Below the pieces are notes generated by a model that was not told where the DNA came from, ran no database searches, and worked only from the letters and a program-made list of their open reading frames with translations. A stretch of DNA of 39,961 nt, from NCBI RefSeq assembly GCF_003725545.1, contig NZ_RJLN01000049.1:1-39961 (forward strand), written 5' to 3'. Positions 1 to 6,871 of this stretch are shown piece after piece. This DNA is from Micromonospora solifontis. Its GTDB lineage: Bacteria; Actinomycetota; Actinomycetes; Mycobacteriales; Micromonosporaceae. Both the position numbers and the translations under genes were made by a program. Position 1 is the first letter of the stretch. Every line of letters starts with the position of its first letter.

Positions 1-1
1 G

Positions 2-763
2 CGGTTCATCAGCGTCGACCCGGTCTTCGACACCGACGACCCCCAGTCCATGACCGGCTACAGTTACTGCTCCGCCGACCCGGTCAACTGCGTCGACCTC
101 GACGGCCGCTTCGGCTGGAAGAAGTTCTTCAACCGAGTCGGTGCGGTCGCCTCCGTCATGTCCATGATCCCCGGACCCATCGGCACCGTCGCCGGCGTCG
201 TCTCCGCCGTCAGCTACGCAGCCGCCGGCAACTGGAAAGAAGCCGCCTTCGCCGTAGGCGTCGCCGCAGCCGCCGCAGTCGGACTCGGCGCCGCCGTTAA
301 AGGCGCACGCCTCGCCGTCGGCGCCGTCAAAGCAGCCCGCGCCGCAAAGGCAGCACGAGCAGCGGCCAGGGCGACACGAGCAGCACGCGTCGCTCGCGCT
401 GCCCGAGCCGCAAAGGCGGTCCATGCCGCCGCAAGAGGCGGCAAGCGCCTCGGACGAGCGGTGATGAACCACATGACGCGGTCGCGTCACGCCCTGAATC
501 GCGCCGCAAAGCGGGCTGGCGATTACCTGGCCAACGGGAACAACTACGTTAGAATTGGCAAACCTAAGCCGGGCGCAAAGTTCCGAATCTCTATCGGACC
601 GGCCTACAACCACTACAAAAAGCTCGGCCGCTTCGGCAGGGCGTTCAACCCGATTCATATACACATGGAACGTCGTTACGGCGGGATCGATTTCAACTGG
701 TTCACGGTGCAGAGCGGCAAGAAAAGCATCGCTAGAAACTGGACTTGGTGGAAGAACGGATGA
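2..763 (+). CDS. Rhs-family polymorphic toxin, C-terminal part (5' end outside window)
   Basis: The open frame enters from the left edge, so only about 253 C-terminal residues are visible. It begins with the Rhs core end motif (RFISVDP, then GYSYCSADPVN and DLDG), which in Rhs proteins marks the junction between the conserved shell and the variable toxin. A hydrophobic Gly/Ala stretch follows (window residues about 45-95), then a repetitive Ala/Arg linker (about 105-145), then a C-terminal domain of about 75 residues containing PIHIHMERR and ending WTWWKNG. The distal domain uses visibly less G+C-rich codons than the shell, as expected for an exchanged toxin cassette. I do not recognise the toxin family; the His-x-His and basic residues would suit a nuclease, which is only a guess. 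The stop overlaps the next gene. Confidence 0.85.
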   Translation, partial: RFISVDPVFDTDDPQSMTGYSYCSADPVNCVDLDGRFGWKKFFNRVGAVASVMSMIPGPIGTVAGVVSAVSYAAAGNWKEAAFAVGVAAAAAVGLGAAVKGARLAVGAVKAARAAKAARAAARATRAARVARAARAAKAVHAAARGGKRLGRAVMNHMTRSRHALNRAAKRAGDYLANGNNYVRIGKPKPGAKFRISIGPAYNHYKKLGRFGRAFNPIHIHMERRYGGIDFNWFTVQSGKKSIARNWTWWKNG

Positions 764-1236
764 CGATCGCAATGGGTCAGGGGATTGACGGACCGGATAG
801 CTCATCTTTTGAGCAGACCCTCAGGCGTTTCGGTGAAGAGGTCGTCCGAGGGAACCTAGCGACTGGCTATGACTTGCAGGCGCAAGACTTCTTGCGCCTG
901 CGGATCGAGAGGATTCAGGACGCCGCATCTGTGATCGTGACCGTCACGGAAAGTGGTGAGGTCTTCCTGCTCGCATTGGCGAACGTGTACCAAACTCAAC
1001 GCACCGCCTACGACGACCAGAGTAAGCGGGAAGCGTTGGACGACCTTCTGCTTATTGCTGACAGCTTCCTCAAGAGGGAGTACGAAGAGGAGTTTCGTGA
1101 GCGGCGTGGCAGGCTCGTGGGCCGATCGATTAGGTTTCCGAACCTCAATGATCTGTCTATATCGACACCGCGCGGCCTTGGTGCCCTCGCCCAGCGATTG
1201 TTCGGCTACACGACGAGGTTGACCAAGCCTGAATGA
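760..1236 (+). CDS. Putative immunity protein for the Rhs toxin
   Basis: This 158-residue acidic protein has no recognised family. Its assignment rests on position: its ATG at 760 overlaps the toxin stop as ATGA, and GGTGGAAG lies just upstream as a ribosome site, so the two genes look translationally coupled. In Rhs loci the gene directly after the toxin is usually the cognate immunity gene. A TTG at 745 in the same frame would add five residues but has a poorer ribosome site. No signal peptide or membrane segment is visible, consistent with a soluble cytoplasmic protein. The coding sequence is less G+C-rich than later genes, matching the toxin tip and suggesting the pair was acquired together. 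Function inferred from context only. Confidence 0.6.
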   Translation: MTIAMGQGIDGPDSSSFEQTLRRFGEEVVRGNLATGYDLQAQDFLRLRIERIQDAASVIVTVTESGEVFLLALANVYQTQRTAYDDQSKREALDDLLLIADSFLKREYEEEFRERRGRLVGRSIRFPNLNDLSISTPRGLGALAQRLFGYTTRLTKPE

Positions 1237-1297
1237 AAATGGCGGGGGGAGGCTTCGCCTCTCCCCGCCACCCGAAGTGAGCCTTTCCGCGTAACGG

Positions 1298-1637
1298 TCA
1301 GTGGACGGTGGGTAGCTGCCCGCTGAGCCGTTCCGTGTAAGGGGTGTCGCACTGGGTGATCATGTGGTGCGACCGTACACTCCGACGACTCAGCGAAGGT
1401 ACAGGCTGCCGTGGATGCCGGTCTCTTCGATGGCTTCGCGGATGGCGGCGGTGTCGGGCCGTTCGCGGGTTCGATGCCGCCGGGAAGGTGGGTGCCGGCT
1501 GTCGGCGCCGAAGGGTAGCTGAACGATACTTCTGGGCCAAGCGTCGTTCCCGCCGATGCAAGTCGCGACCTCTGCGGCGCCGCTCCGGATCCGCCGGGCC
1601 ACTGACCGGCCGACGCGACCTGTACCGTGTCGGACAT
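1298..1637 (-). pseudogene. Decayed Nudix hydrolase
   Basis: On the minus strand one frame reads LPGGIEP and the neighbouring frame reads DTAAIREAIEETGI. Together these are the two halves of a Nudix box (GX5EX7REUXEEXGU). Adding one G near position 1472 would restore GGIEPGERPDTAAIREAIEETG, an exact match, so a one-base deletion in the box is the simplest explanation. The upstream part (a possible MSDTVQVA start near 1637) and the downstream part (stop soon after YLR near 1396, with protein-like sequence QCDTPYTERLSGQLPTVH continuing in another frame to 1298) also need frame changes. The gene is therefore broken more than once, unless there are sequencing errors. Nudix enzymes hydrolyse nucleoside diphosphate derivatives; this copy should be inactive. 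Boundaries are approximate. Confidence 0.6.
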
Positions 1638-1835
1638 GGGCGACGGGGCCTCGTACGCGAAGTCGAGGGCCGCCCCGGGCGCACAGCCATGAACGGCTCC
1701 CGGTCCGCGGACTCCCCGGCGATTACGCCTGTGGTCAGGCAGGGCGGTTACCCGTCAAGCGCCGAAGCCGCCCACCGCCGGGCGACGGCCGGAAGTCTCT
1801 CCTCATCGGGCTGACCTGCGCAAACGCAGTGGCAA

Positions 1836-1891
1836 CGGGTCACCGGCGATGGTCGCCGGTTGGTTCGCATGGTGGTACCTCCGGCCCACCA
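1836..1891. repeat. Left copy of diverged repeat flanking the HigBA module
   Basis: The block begins CGGGTCACCGGC and ends CCGGCCCACCA with 45 bases between their starts. The same two words recur at 2730-2784 with 44 bases between starts and further matches in between (TTCGC). On the minus strand this copy reads as a frameshifted version of the peptide end seen in the right copy (PSPVTRCH here, SPWPVTRYRH there), so both may be remnants of one gene tail. Confidence 0.5.
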
Positions 1892-1967
1892 TGACCTTGA
1901 CCTGCTCTTATGTCGATGCGAATCGAACAGTGCGAACACCGCTCTTCGGCTACGCCGGCAGCTGAGG

Positions 1968-1988
1968 CTGGTATAGCATTGCTGCTAT
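1968..1988 (+). promoter_or_regulatory. HigBA promoter and autoregulatory operator candidate
   Basis: A perfect inverted repeat ATAGCA-TTGC-TGCTAT occupies 1973-1988 and runs into the toxin ATG at 1987. It contains TAGCAT (1974-1979), a TAnnnT-type -10 box seven bases before the start codon, preceded by a TG pair. A transcript from it would be leaderless. A HigA-type antitoxin bound here would block both polymerase and the start codon. Inferred from sequence only. Confidence 0.5.
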
Positions 1989-2337
1989 GACCTGGGGTGC
2001 CGTCGAGTTGGAGCCGGAGGTCGAGAAGTGGCTGGAGAGTCTGCCGACCGCCTTGTTCGCCCGAGCGGCGTTCTACGTCGACCTGCTGGCTGAACATGGG
2101 CCGCTGCTGGGTGAGCCGTACACGAAACAGCTCGATGGGAAGCTGCGCGAGTTGCGGTTCTACCTGGATCGGCAGGCGGTCAGGATCACCTACTGGATTG
2201 CATCGGACAGGCGGATCATCCTGTTGACGGTCTTTCACAAGACGCGCATGCGCGACGAGCGAGAGATCGACCGGGCGCGCCGGGCATTGGCGAGGTGCAT
2301 TGATGAGGCACACCGCGTCGTGGAAGAGGAGGGCTAG
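1987..2337 (+). CDS. HigB/RelE-type (Gp49-like) toxin
   Basis: This 116-residue protein matches the phage Gp49-like/HigB branch of the RelE superfamily in size and pattern: an N-terminal EVEKWLESLP helix, the strand segment KLRELRFYLDRQAVRITYW, a hydrophobic strand (RRIILLTVFHKT) and a basic C-terminal helix (DEREIDRARRALAR). Such toxins act as ribosome-associated mRNA interferases in the cytoplasm. The antitoxin gene follows after only 3 bases, giving the toxin-first order typical of higBA. No Shine-Dalgarno sequence precedes the ATG; a leaderless transcript is likely. The pair sits between two diverged repeat copies, suggesting acquisition as a unit. Family confidence is high; the exact target is unknown. 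Confidence 0.88.
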   Translation: MTWGAVELEPEVEKWLESLPTALFARAAFYVDLLAEHGPLLGEPYTKQLDGKLRELRFYLDRQAVRITYWIASDRRIILLTVFHKTRMRDEREIDRARRALARCIDEAHRVVEEEG

Positions 2338-2340
2338 GTC

Positions 2341-2640
2341 ATGGGCGAGCGTGGCGATTGGGCCGCGATGCGGGAGCGGCGTATGGCCGAGCCTGGGGCG
2401 GCGGAGGCGTACGACGCGGCGCGGTTGGCGTTCGAGCTCGGTCGTGCGGTTCGCGAGCTTCGTGAACGCCGGGGTTGGAGTCAGGCGCAACTTGCTAAGG
2501 GATCCGGGATGACACAGTCGGCGGTCGCGCGGTTCGAGGCCGGCGGCACCGTTCCGACCCTGCCGGTGTTGGAGCGGTTGGCGGCGGCCTTGGATGTGAG
2601 TCTCAGCGTGAGTTTCGAGCCACGCGACGCGGCGGCTTGA
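2341..2640 (+). CDS. HigA-type XRE antitoxin
   Basis: This 99-residue protein has an N-terminal extension of about 30 residues and then an XRE/Cro helix-turn-helix (about residues 31-90): ELGRAVRELRERRGWSQAQL, then GMTQSAVARFEAGG and LPVLERLAAALDVSL. In HigBA systems such a protein neutralises the adjacent toxin and represses the shared promoter. It begins 3 bases after the toxin stop and is surely co-transcribed. The palindrome over the toxin start (1973-1988) is the obvious candidate operator. It ends with SVSFEPRD, a beta-strand-like tail common in these antitoxins. No truncation is visible. Confidence 0.88.
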   Translation: MGERGDWAAMRERRMAEPGAAEAYDAARLAFELGRAVRELRERRGWSQAQLAKGSGMTQSAVARFEAGGTVPTLPVLERLAAALDVSLSVSFEPRDAAA

Positions 2641-2729
2641 GCCGCCGACAACCGCTGATGCGGAGCCGGAGCTGGTGGCGCTCATCGGGCACCGCCCCGC
2701 GCCCGCGACCTGGTCAAATGTGCCGGTAG

Positions 2730-2784
2730 CGGGTCACCGGCCACGGTGATGTGCGGTGTTCGCGGCGACGCGTCCGGCCCACCA
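2730..2784. repeat. Right copy of diverged repeat flanking the HigBA module
   Basis: This block shares CGGGTCACCGGC and CCGGCCCACCA with 1836-1891 at nearly identical spacing (44 versus 45 bases). On the minus strand it encodes an uninterrupted peptide end, VVGRTRRREHRTSPWPVTRY followed by RHI and a stop at 2714, which may be the tail of a lost gene extending to about 2835. No start or complete gene accompanies it. The gap 2641-2894 holds nothing else I can identify. Confidence 0.5.
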
Positions 2785-2894
2785 CGAAAACACCCTGGTC
2801 AGCCATGCTGGCGACGGCCCGGATGAACGGCGTCAAGGTACGGTCCGACGCCCTCAGTCCGCACTGAGTCCGCAGCGAGCGTGAGTCGGTCGTT

Positions 2895-3812
2895 GTGCCG
2901 GAACGGTGCAATGAGGGCGTGACGCGGTTTGGTGATCGGATCGAGGTGTGGCTGCGGGGGGTACGGCAGCGGCTCGGGCTTGCCGGAATCGACTCGGTCA
3001 GGCGACATGGGCGGTCGGTGGCTCCAGCCCGGCTGTCGCTACTCAGCCGTTCAGGACGAAAGGCTCTAGGCGCTGTCTTGCCGCAGGTTTCCGCTCGCTG
3101 GCATCGAGCGACCCGCCAGTACACGCTGCTGCCAGCAGCGCTGACAATGCTTGCCGTTCTGGCGACCCTGACCGTACTTACCGCCGTGATGCTACGTGAT
3201 CAACGAACCCCGATGTGGGTATCGCTGATCGGGACATTCTGGGGCTTCGCGCTCGCTCAAGGTGGTGCGATAGCCTACGAACGCGCGCGACAACGAGATG
3301 AGCTTGCATCGATGTTTGTCAGCGCGAAGTTTGAACTTCAGATGAACAAGGGCATCGTTGTCTGGATCGCCCACCTGCTCGACAACGACATGGCCGAGCA
3401 CGACGTGCACAGCATGGGGTTCTCTGGTCTGGACCAGTTCAGCGTTCGAGCTATCGAGAACCTTGTGGCCAGCCCGCACACCTACAGGTTCACCTCGGAC
3501 GAGTTCTCGTCCTCTGAACTGTTGAGCATCTACCAGACCATCCTCGTATACCGCAGGGAGATCCCCACTGACCAGGTGGACGGCCGGGACAAACAACGGT
3601 ACGGCAAGATCCGCCTCGACAAGGTGATCTCCTCGTTCGACACCCTCCACGGGTGGCTCGACACCGAAGCCGAGCGCATCTTCGGCGCCGAGCGATGGCA
3701 GGAACGCGTTGGTCGCGCCGTCGCTACCCAGAACCGCCGCCACACACGCCTCCCTGCTGACACGGCGGAGTCAGAGCCGGTGCTGCCCCGCGACGGCGGC
3801 CCTGGGTCGTAA
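2895..3812 (+). CDS. Hypothetical two-helix membrane protein
   Basis: I do not recognise this 305-residue protein. It has a basic N-terminal region of about 75 residues, two adjacent hydrophobic segments (about 77-100, LLPAALTMLAVLATLTVLTA; and 107-127, MWVSLIGTFWGFALAQGGAI), and a soluble, mostly helical C-terminal domain of about 175 residues with many charged residues (ERARQRDELASMFVSAKFEL). The likely topology is a two-helix hairpin with both ends in the cytoplasm. The start is uncertain: GTG at 2895 is the longest choice and GTG at 2919 is an alternative; neither has a convincing ribosome site. It stands alone between the HigBA pair and a convergent gene. Codon use is less strictly G+C-biased than in the later metabolic genes, in keeping with accessory DNA. 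Confidence 0.6.
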   Translation: MPERCNEGVTRFGDRIEVWLRGVRQRLGLAGIDSVRRHGRSVAPARLSLLSRSGRKALGAVLPQVSARWHRATRQYTLLPAALTMLAVLATLTVLTAVMLRDQRTPMWVSLIGTFWGFALAQGGAIAYERARQRDELASMFVSAKFELQMNKGIVVWIAHLLDNDMAEHDVHSMGFSGLDQFSVRAIENLVASPHTYRFTSDEFSSSELLSIYQTILVYRREIPTDQVDGRDKQRYGKIRLDKVISSFDTLHGWLDTEAERIFGAERWQERVGRAVATQNRRHTRLPADTAESEPVLPRDGGPGS

Positions 3813-3907
3813 ACAGTGGCCATGCTCAGTCCCGCCGGGTTCGACGACAAAGCGGTTGGCGAGTGAGCGACACATGCGAGCGTTCTGTCACGCCTCATCC
3901 GCCATGG

Positions 3908-4486
3908 CTACGCGTCGGGGTCGCACATCCCCAGAGCATCGCGCTGCCAGTCGCTGCCGAAGAGAGCGACGGGGTAGGTGACCTCTCTGATCTGCTCGTC
4001 CTCGGTCTCCACCGTAAGCCGTAGCGACAGTGACTCCGGCTTGAAGGCGATCGAGCACTCGAACCGCAGCTCGACCATGACCTGACCGGTGCCGCCGGGA
4101 GGTACCAGTCGGGAATGCTCGATGCTGCGGATCACGACGCCCGGCCGCTCCGCGGTGACCCCACGAACCGTGACCGGCGCGGGACCGGCGTTGACCACCA
4201 TCAACAGTCCGGACAGTTGGACCGATCCCTGGGAGGACGAGCCGCCCAAGTTGGCCGACTGAGGTAGGGCCACGAGTGCGACCACGGCGTTCCGCTCCCG
4301 CTGTTCACGCGAGTCTCGCAGCTGGTTGATGCCGAAGCCGCCGAGCACAACCCCGGCTGCGAACGCGGCGACGAGCCGCAGGGCGAGCTTGCGTCTGGCC
4401 AGAAGCCGGTCAGAAGTGTTGGCACCGGCCCCCGCCGGCTGGTGATTCTGGTCGTCGAGGTCGATCAATGCGTGCTCCGGCGGCAT
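3908..4486 (-). CDS. Hypothetical single-pass membrane protein
   Basis: This 192-residue protein has a polar N-terminus of about 34 residues rich in Asn/Gln/Asp, one membrane helix (about 36-55, LALRLVAAFAAGVVLGGFGI), and an extracytoplasmic domain of about 135 residues rich in beta-type sequence (LLMVVNAGPAPVTVRGVTAE, VMVELRFECSIAF). The outer domain resembles an Ig-like or DUF-type beta sandwich, but I cannot name a family. The ATG at 4486 has no strong Shine-Dalgarno; instead TAGGCT lies exactly 6 bases upstream, so the transcript may be leaderless. It is monocistronic as far as visible, convergent with the gene ending at 3812. Confidence 0.65.
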   Translation of the reverse strand: MPPEHALIDLDDQNHQPAGAGANTSDRLLARRKLALRLVAAFAAGVVLGGFGINQLRDSREQRERNAVVALVALPQSANLGGSSSQGSVQLSGLLMVVNAGPAPVTVRGVTAERPGVVIRSIEHSRLVPPGGTGQVMVELRFECSIAFKPESLSLRLTVETEDEQIREVTYPVALFGSDWQRDALGMCDPDA

Positions 4487-4580
4487 GGGGTCAGCCTAGG
4501 GGCTCTCCACACCGGAGCGCTGCCGGAGATCCGCCAGCCGCAACGAGAACGCCTGTAACGGATGGGCCGTCGGTCCGCGC

Positions 4581-5207
4581 TCAATGGCGATTACCGAGCC
4601 GTGCCTGTAGTCGGGTCCGGCAGGCTGGCCACTCCGAGGCGAGGATGGAGTACATCGCGGAGTCCCGGAGCAAACCCTCCTCATTCGGCGCCCACGACCG
4701 CGACCAACAGCGCAGTACACCCTCGAACCGTGCTCCTACCCGCTCGATCGCCGCGCGGGAGCGCTTGTTGCGGGCATCGGTCTTGAGGTCGACACGGGCC
4801 ACCCGCCATTGCTCGAGCGCGTGCGCGAAGAGCAGAAATTTCGCCTCGGTGTTCAGCCCGCTGCCCTGCGCCGAAGCACCCAGCCAGGTGAAGCCCACCT
4901 CGACCGCGCACAACTCGTCGCGGTCCGGCCACAGCCGCGGATCCCAGTAGGCGGTCGCCCCGACCGCGCGTCCCGACGCCTTGGCCACCTGTGCGTACGG
5001 CATCAGGCTCCCGGTCGCGGCTCGTGCCAGTTGGGCGGTGATGTAATCGTTCACCTCGTCCGCCCTGGGCACCCAGGTGAAGCCGTACGAGGTGCGGTCC
5101 TCCTCGGCTGCGGTGGCAAGGTCCGCAGCGTGCCGGTGCTCCAGGGGCTCCAGGCGAACAAGTTCGCCGTCGAGCAGCGGCGCGGTCAGTCCGGTGGGAA
5201 ATGGCAT
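4581..5207 (-). CDS. GNAT N-acetyltransferase, RimJ/RimL type
   Basis: This 208-residue protein shows the RimJ/RimL-like acetyltransferase pattern: N-terminal LDGELVRLEPLEHRHAADL, a central beta strand VEVGFTWLGASAQGSGLNTE (about 103-121) where the acetyl-CoA pyrophosphate loop lies, then TEAKFLLFAHAL and the NKRSRAAIERVGARFEG helix typical of the family. Members transfer acetyl groups from acetyl-CoA to protein N-termini or small amines; the substrate here cannot be told. The pyrophosphate loop is shorter than the canonical RxxGxG/A form, as is common in this subfamily. The ATG at 5207 is chosen because ACGGAG lies about 10 bases upstream; a longer in-frame extension to 5351 lacks protein-like sequence. 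No operon partners. Confidence 0.88.
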   Translation of the reverse strand: MPFPTGLTAPLLDGELVRLEPLEHRHAADLATAAEEDRTSYGFTWVPRADEVNDYITAQLARAATGSLMPYAQVAKASGRAVGATAYWDPRLWPDRDELCAVEVGFTWLGASAQGSGLNTEAKFLLFAHALEQWRVARVDLKTDARNKRSRAAIERVGARFEGVLRCWSRSWAPNEEGLLRDSAMYSILASEWPACRTRLQARLGNRH

Positions 5208-5573
5208 GCAAGCGCTCCGTTCGCGACTTGCCTGGCACATCATGCGCCAGGCCGGGTCCTCACCCGGGGCACCCCACCCGCGACAGGAGGGTTGCCGGCC
5301 AGCAAGCCGGGGCTTCGCGCTGGCACTCATGACCGGGTGCCAACCTAGCAACGCCGTCGGCTCACGCCAACCCGTTGGTCAGGTGTCCGGAACTGCCGCG
5401 ATCAGTTGGCGAATGGAGGGACGACCAGGACCAGAGGATCTCGGGGCTCCGCCCCGGGAATCTGTCGCGCGGGTGCAGATCTGATCTGCTCGTGCGTCTA
5501 TCTGGTGGGAGGTACACATAAACATGCAACGACCCCGGGAAGTGACACCGCCGGACGGGTCGGCACGGTGCCG
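5208..5573. other. Intergenic stretch without a recognised gene
   Basis: Apart from the ribosome site for the acetyltransferase at its left edge, I see no supported gene, RNA or repeat here. The only strong structure in the gap is the hairpin at 5574-5612. Confidence 0.5.
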
Positions 5574-5612
5574 CCGGCCCGGGACCGGGGGTGAACCCCG
5601 GTCCCGGGCCGG
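5574..5612 (-). terminator. Hairpin terminator of the HAF-repeat gene
   Basis: Perfect 17-base-pair stem (CCGGCCCGGGACCGGGG and its complement) with a 5-base GTGAA loop, placed 13 bases after the stop of the minus-strand gene. It has no U tract, which is common for actinobacterial terminators. Confidence 0.75.
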
Positions 5613-5624
5613 TCGGCGCGAAGA

Positions 5625-6752
5625 TCAGGCGAGCCCGGTCGGCACGAGCAGGTAGGCGCGCCGGGCCGCGTCACCCCCCGCGTCACAGGCGACCGGACAG
5701 GCGAAGCCGACGATGAGCCCGTCATCGTTGACGTCCTCGGCCGACCGCAGGGTCACCGTCGACGGCAGGCCCCGGACCCGCTTGTTCAGGTCGACCATGC
5801 GCCCGCCCTGCCAGAGGAAGGCCCGCTCGGTGTACGACCCGCCCCCGGAGGTCCGCGCGATGCCCACCACCTGCCCGGCGTCGTTGACCGCCCGCGCCTC
5901 GGAGTAGTTGCCGCCGAGCGTGCCGAGGTCGCGGATCGTGCCGCCACTCCAGAGGGTCGCGTGCAGTTGTCCGCTGGTGTTCTGGGAGATGCCGGCGACG
6001 TCGCCGTGGTCGTTGATGTCCCGGGCGTACGTGGACTCGGTGCGGCCGCCGAGGGTGCCGAGGTCCCGCAGGGCGTCCCCCTTCCAGACGAACGCGTGCA
6101 ACGCGCCGCTCGGGGTGATGGCGCCCCCGACCACGTGCCCGGCGTCGTTCACGGCGTAGGCGATGCTGTCCGTGCCCCACGCCCCGGCCTGCCCGCCGAG
6201 CGTGCCCAGGTCGAGGATGGTGCCGTCGCGCCAGACGACCGCCCGCTCCGGCGAACCCTGCCGCTCGAATCGGGTGCCGACAACGGTGCCGCTGTCGTTG
6301 ACGTCGTTCGCGTGGCTGCCGCTGCCCGCACCGTAGCCGGTGCCGAGGTCGGCCAGTGTGCCGCCGGCGTACCGGAAGGCGTGCGGTGGATCCGTCGCGT
6401 TGACGTGGGTCGAGCCGACGATCACGCCGGCGTCGTTGATGCCGGCAGCCGAACTGGCGCCGAACGTGCCGGCGTACATGGCGCCGAGGTCGGTCATCGT
6501 CCCGCCGGTCCACGCGAACGCGTGATGGTTGAAGATCCCGTCGATCGTGGAGACGCCCACCACGGTGCCGGCGGCGTTGAGGGCGTACGCGTCGCTGCTG
6601 GGCGGCTCGCCCGTGCTCGGCACGCCGATCGTGCCGAGGTCGAGGTAGGTGTACGTGGGCAGGGCGGCGTCCGCCGCCGCGATGCCGGGCGTGGTCGCCA
6701 GCCCGGCGACCACCACGGCCAGGCCGGCCAGGATTCGCTGTCGTCGACTCAT
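5625..6752 (-). CDS. Secreted HAF-repeat protein
   Basis: This 375-residue protein has a clear Sec signal peptide (MSRRQRILAGLAVVVAGLA, probable cleavage near AAADA around residue 29). The rest is a run of about seven repeats of 45-55 residues, each with a HAF-type core (HAFAWTGGTMTDLG, HAFVWKGDALRDLGTLGG, AFLWQGGRMVDLN) followed by a variant of AxxINDxGxVVG. HAF repeats are named for this His-Ala-Phe motif and are thought to fold as a beta-propeller-like extracellular structure; no enzymatic role is established. The ATG at 6752 has GAGGGGA 8 bases upstream; a TTG one codon earlier is less likely. It is transcribed alone and ends at a strong hairpin. Confidence 0.88.
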   Translation of the reverse strand: MSRRQRILAGLAVVVAGLATTPGIAAADAALPTYTYLDLGTIGVPSTGEPPSSDAYALNAAGTVVGVSTIDGIFNHHAFAWTGGTMTDLGAMYAGTFGASSAAGINDAGVIVGSTHVNATDPPHAFRYAGGTLADLGTGYGAGSGSHANDVNDSGTVVGTRFERQGSPERAVVWRDGTILDLGTLGGQAGAWGTDSIAYAVNDAGHVVGGAITPSGALHAFVWKGDALRDLGTLGGRTESTYARDINDHGDVAGISQNTSGQLHATLWSGGTIRDLGTLGGNYSEARAVNDAGQVVGIARTSGGGSYTERAFLWQGGRMVDLNKRVRGLPSTVTLRSAEDVNDDGLIVGFACPVACDAGGDAARRAYLLVPTGLA

Positions 6753-6871
6753 CAACAGTCCCCTCGTGACGTACTGCGGATGGGTCGATGATCCGGTCGC
6801 AGCCGCCGGAAAACCCTTACGCGGTGGTTACCGGCCGGGCTGTGGCAGTTGCCGACACCTCGACGAGCCGG

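Noticed and set aside
2714..3124. Minus-strand 136-codon frame opposite the two-helix membrane protein
   Set aside because: Only its last 40 residues look protein-like and these lie in the repeat copy; the rest is antisense to a better gene.
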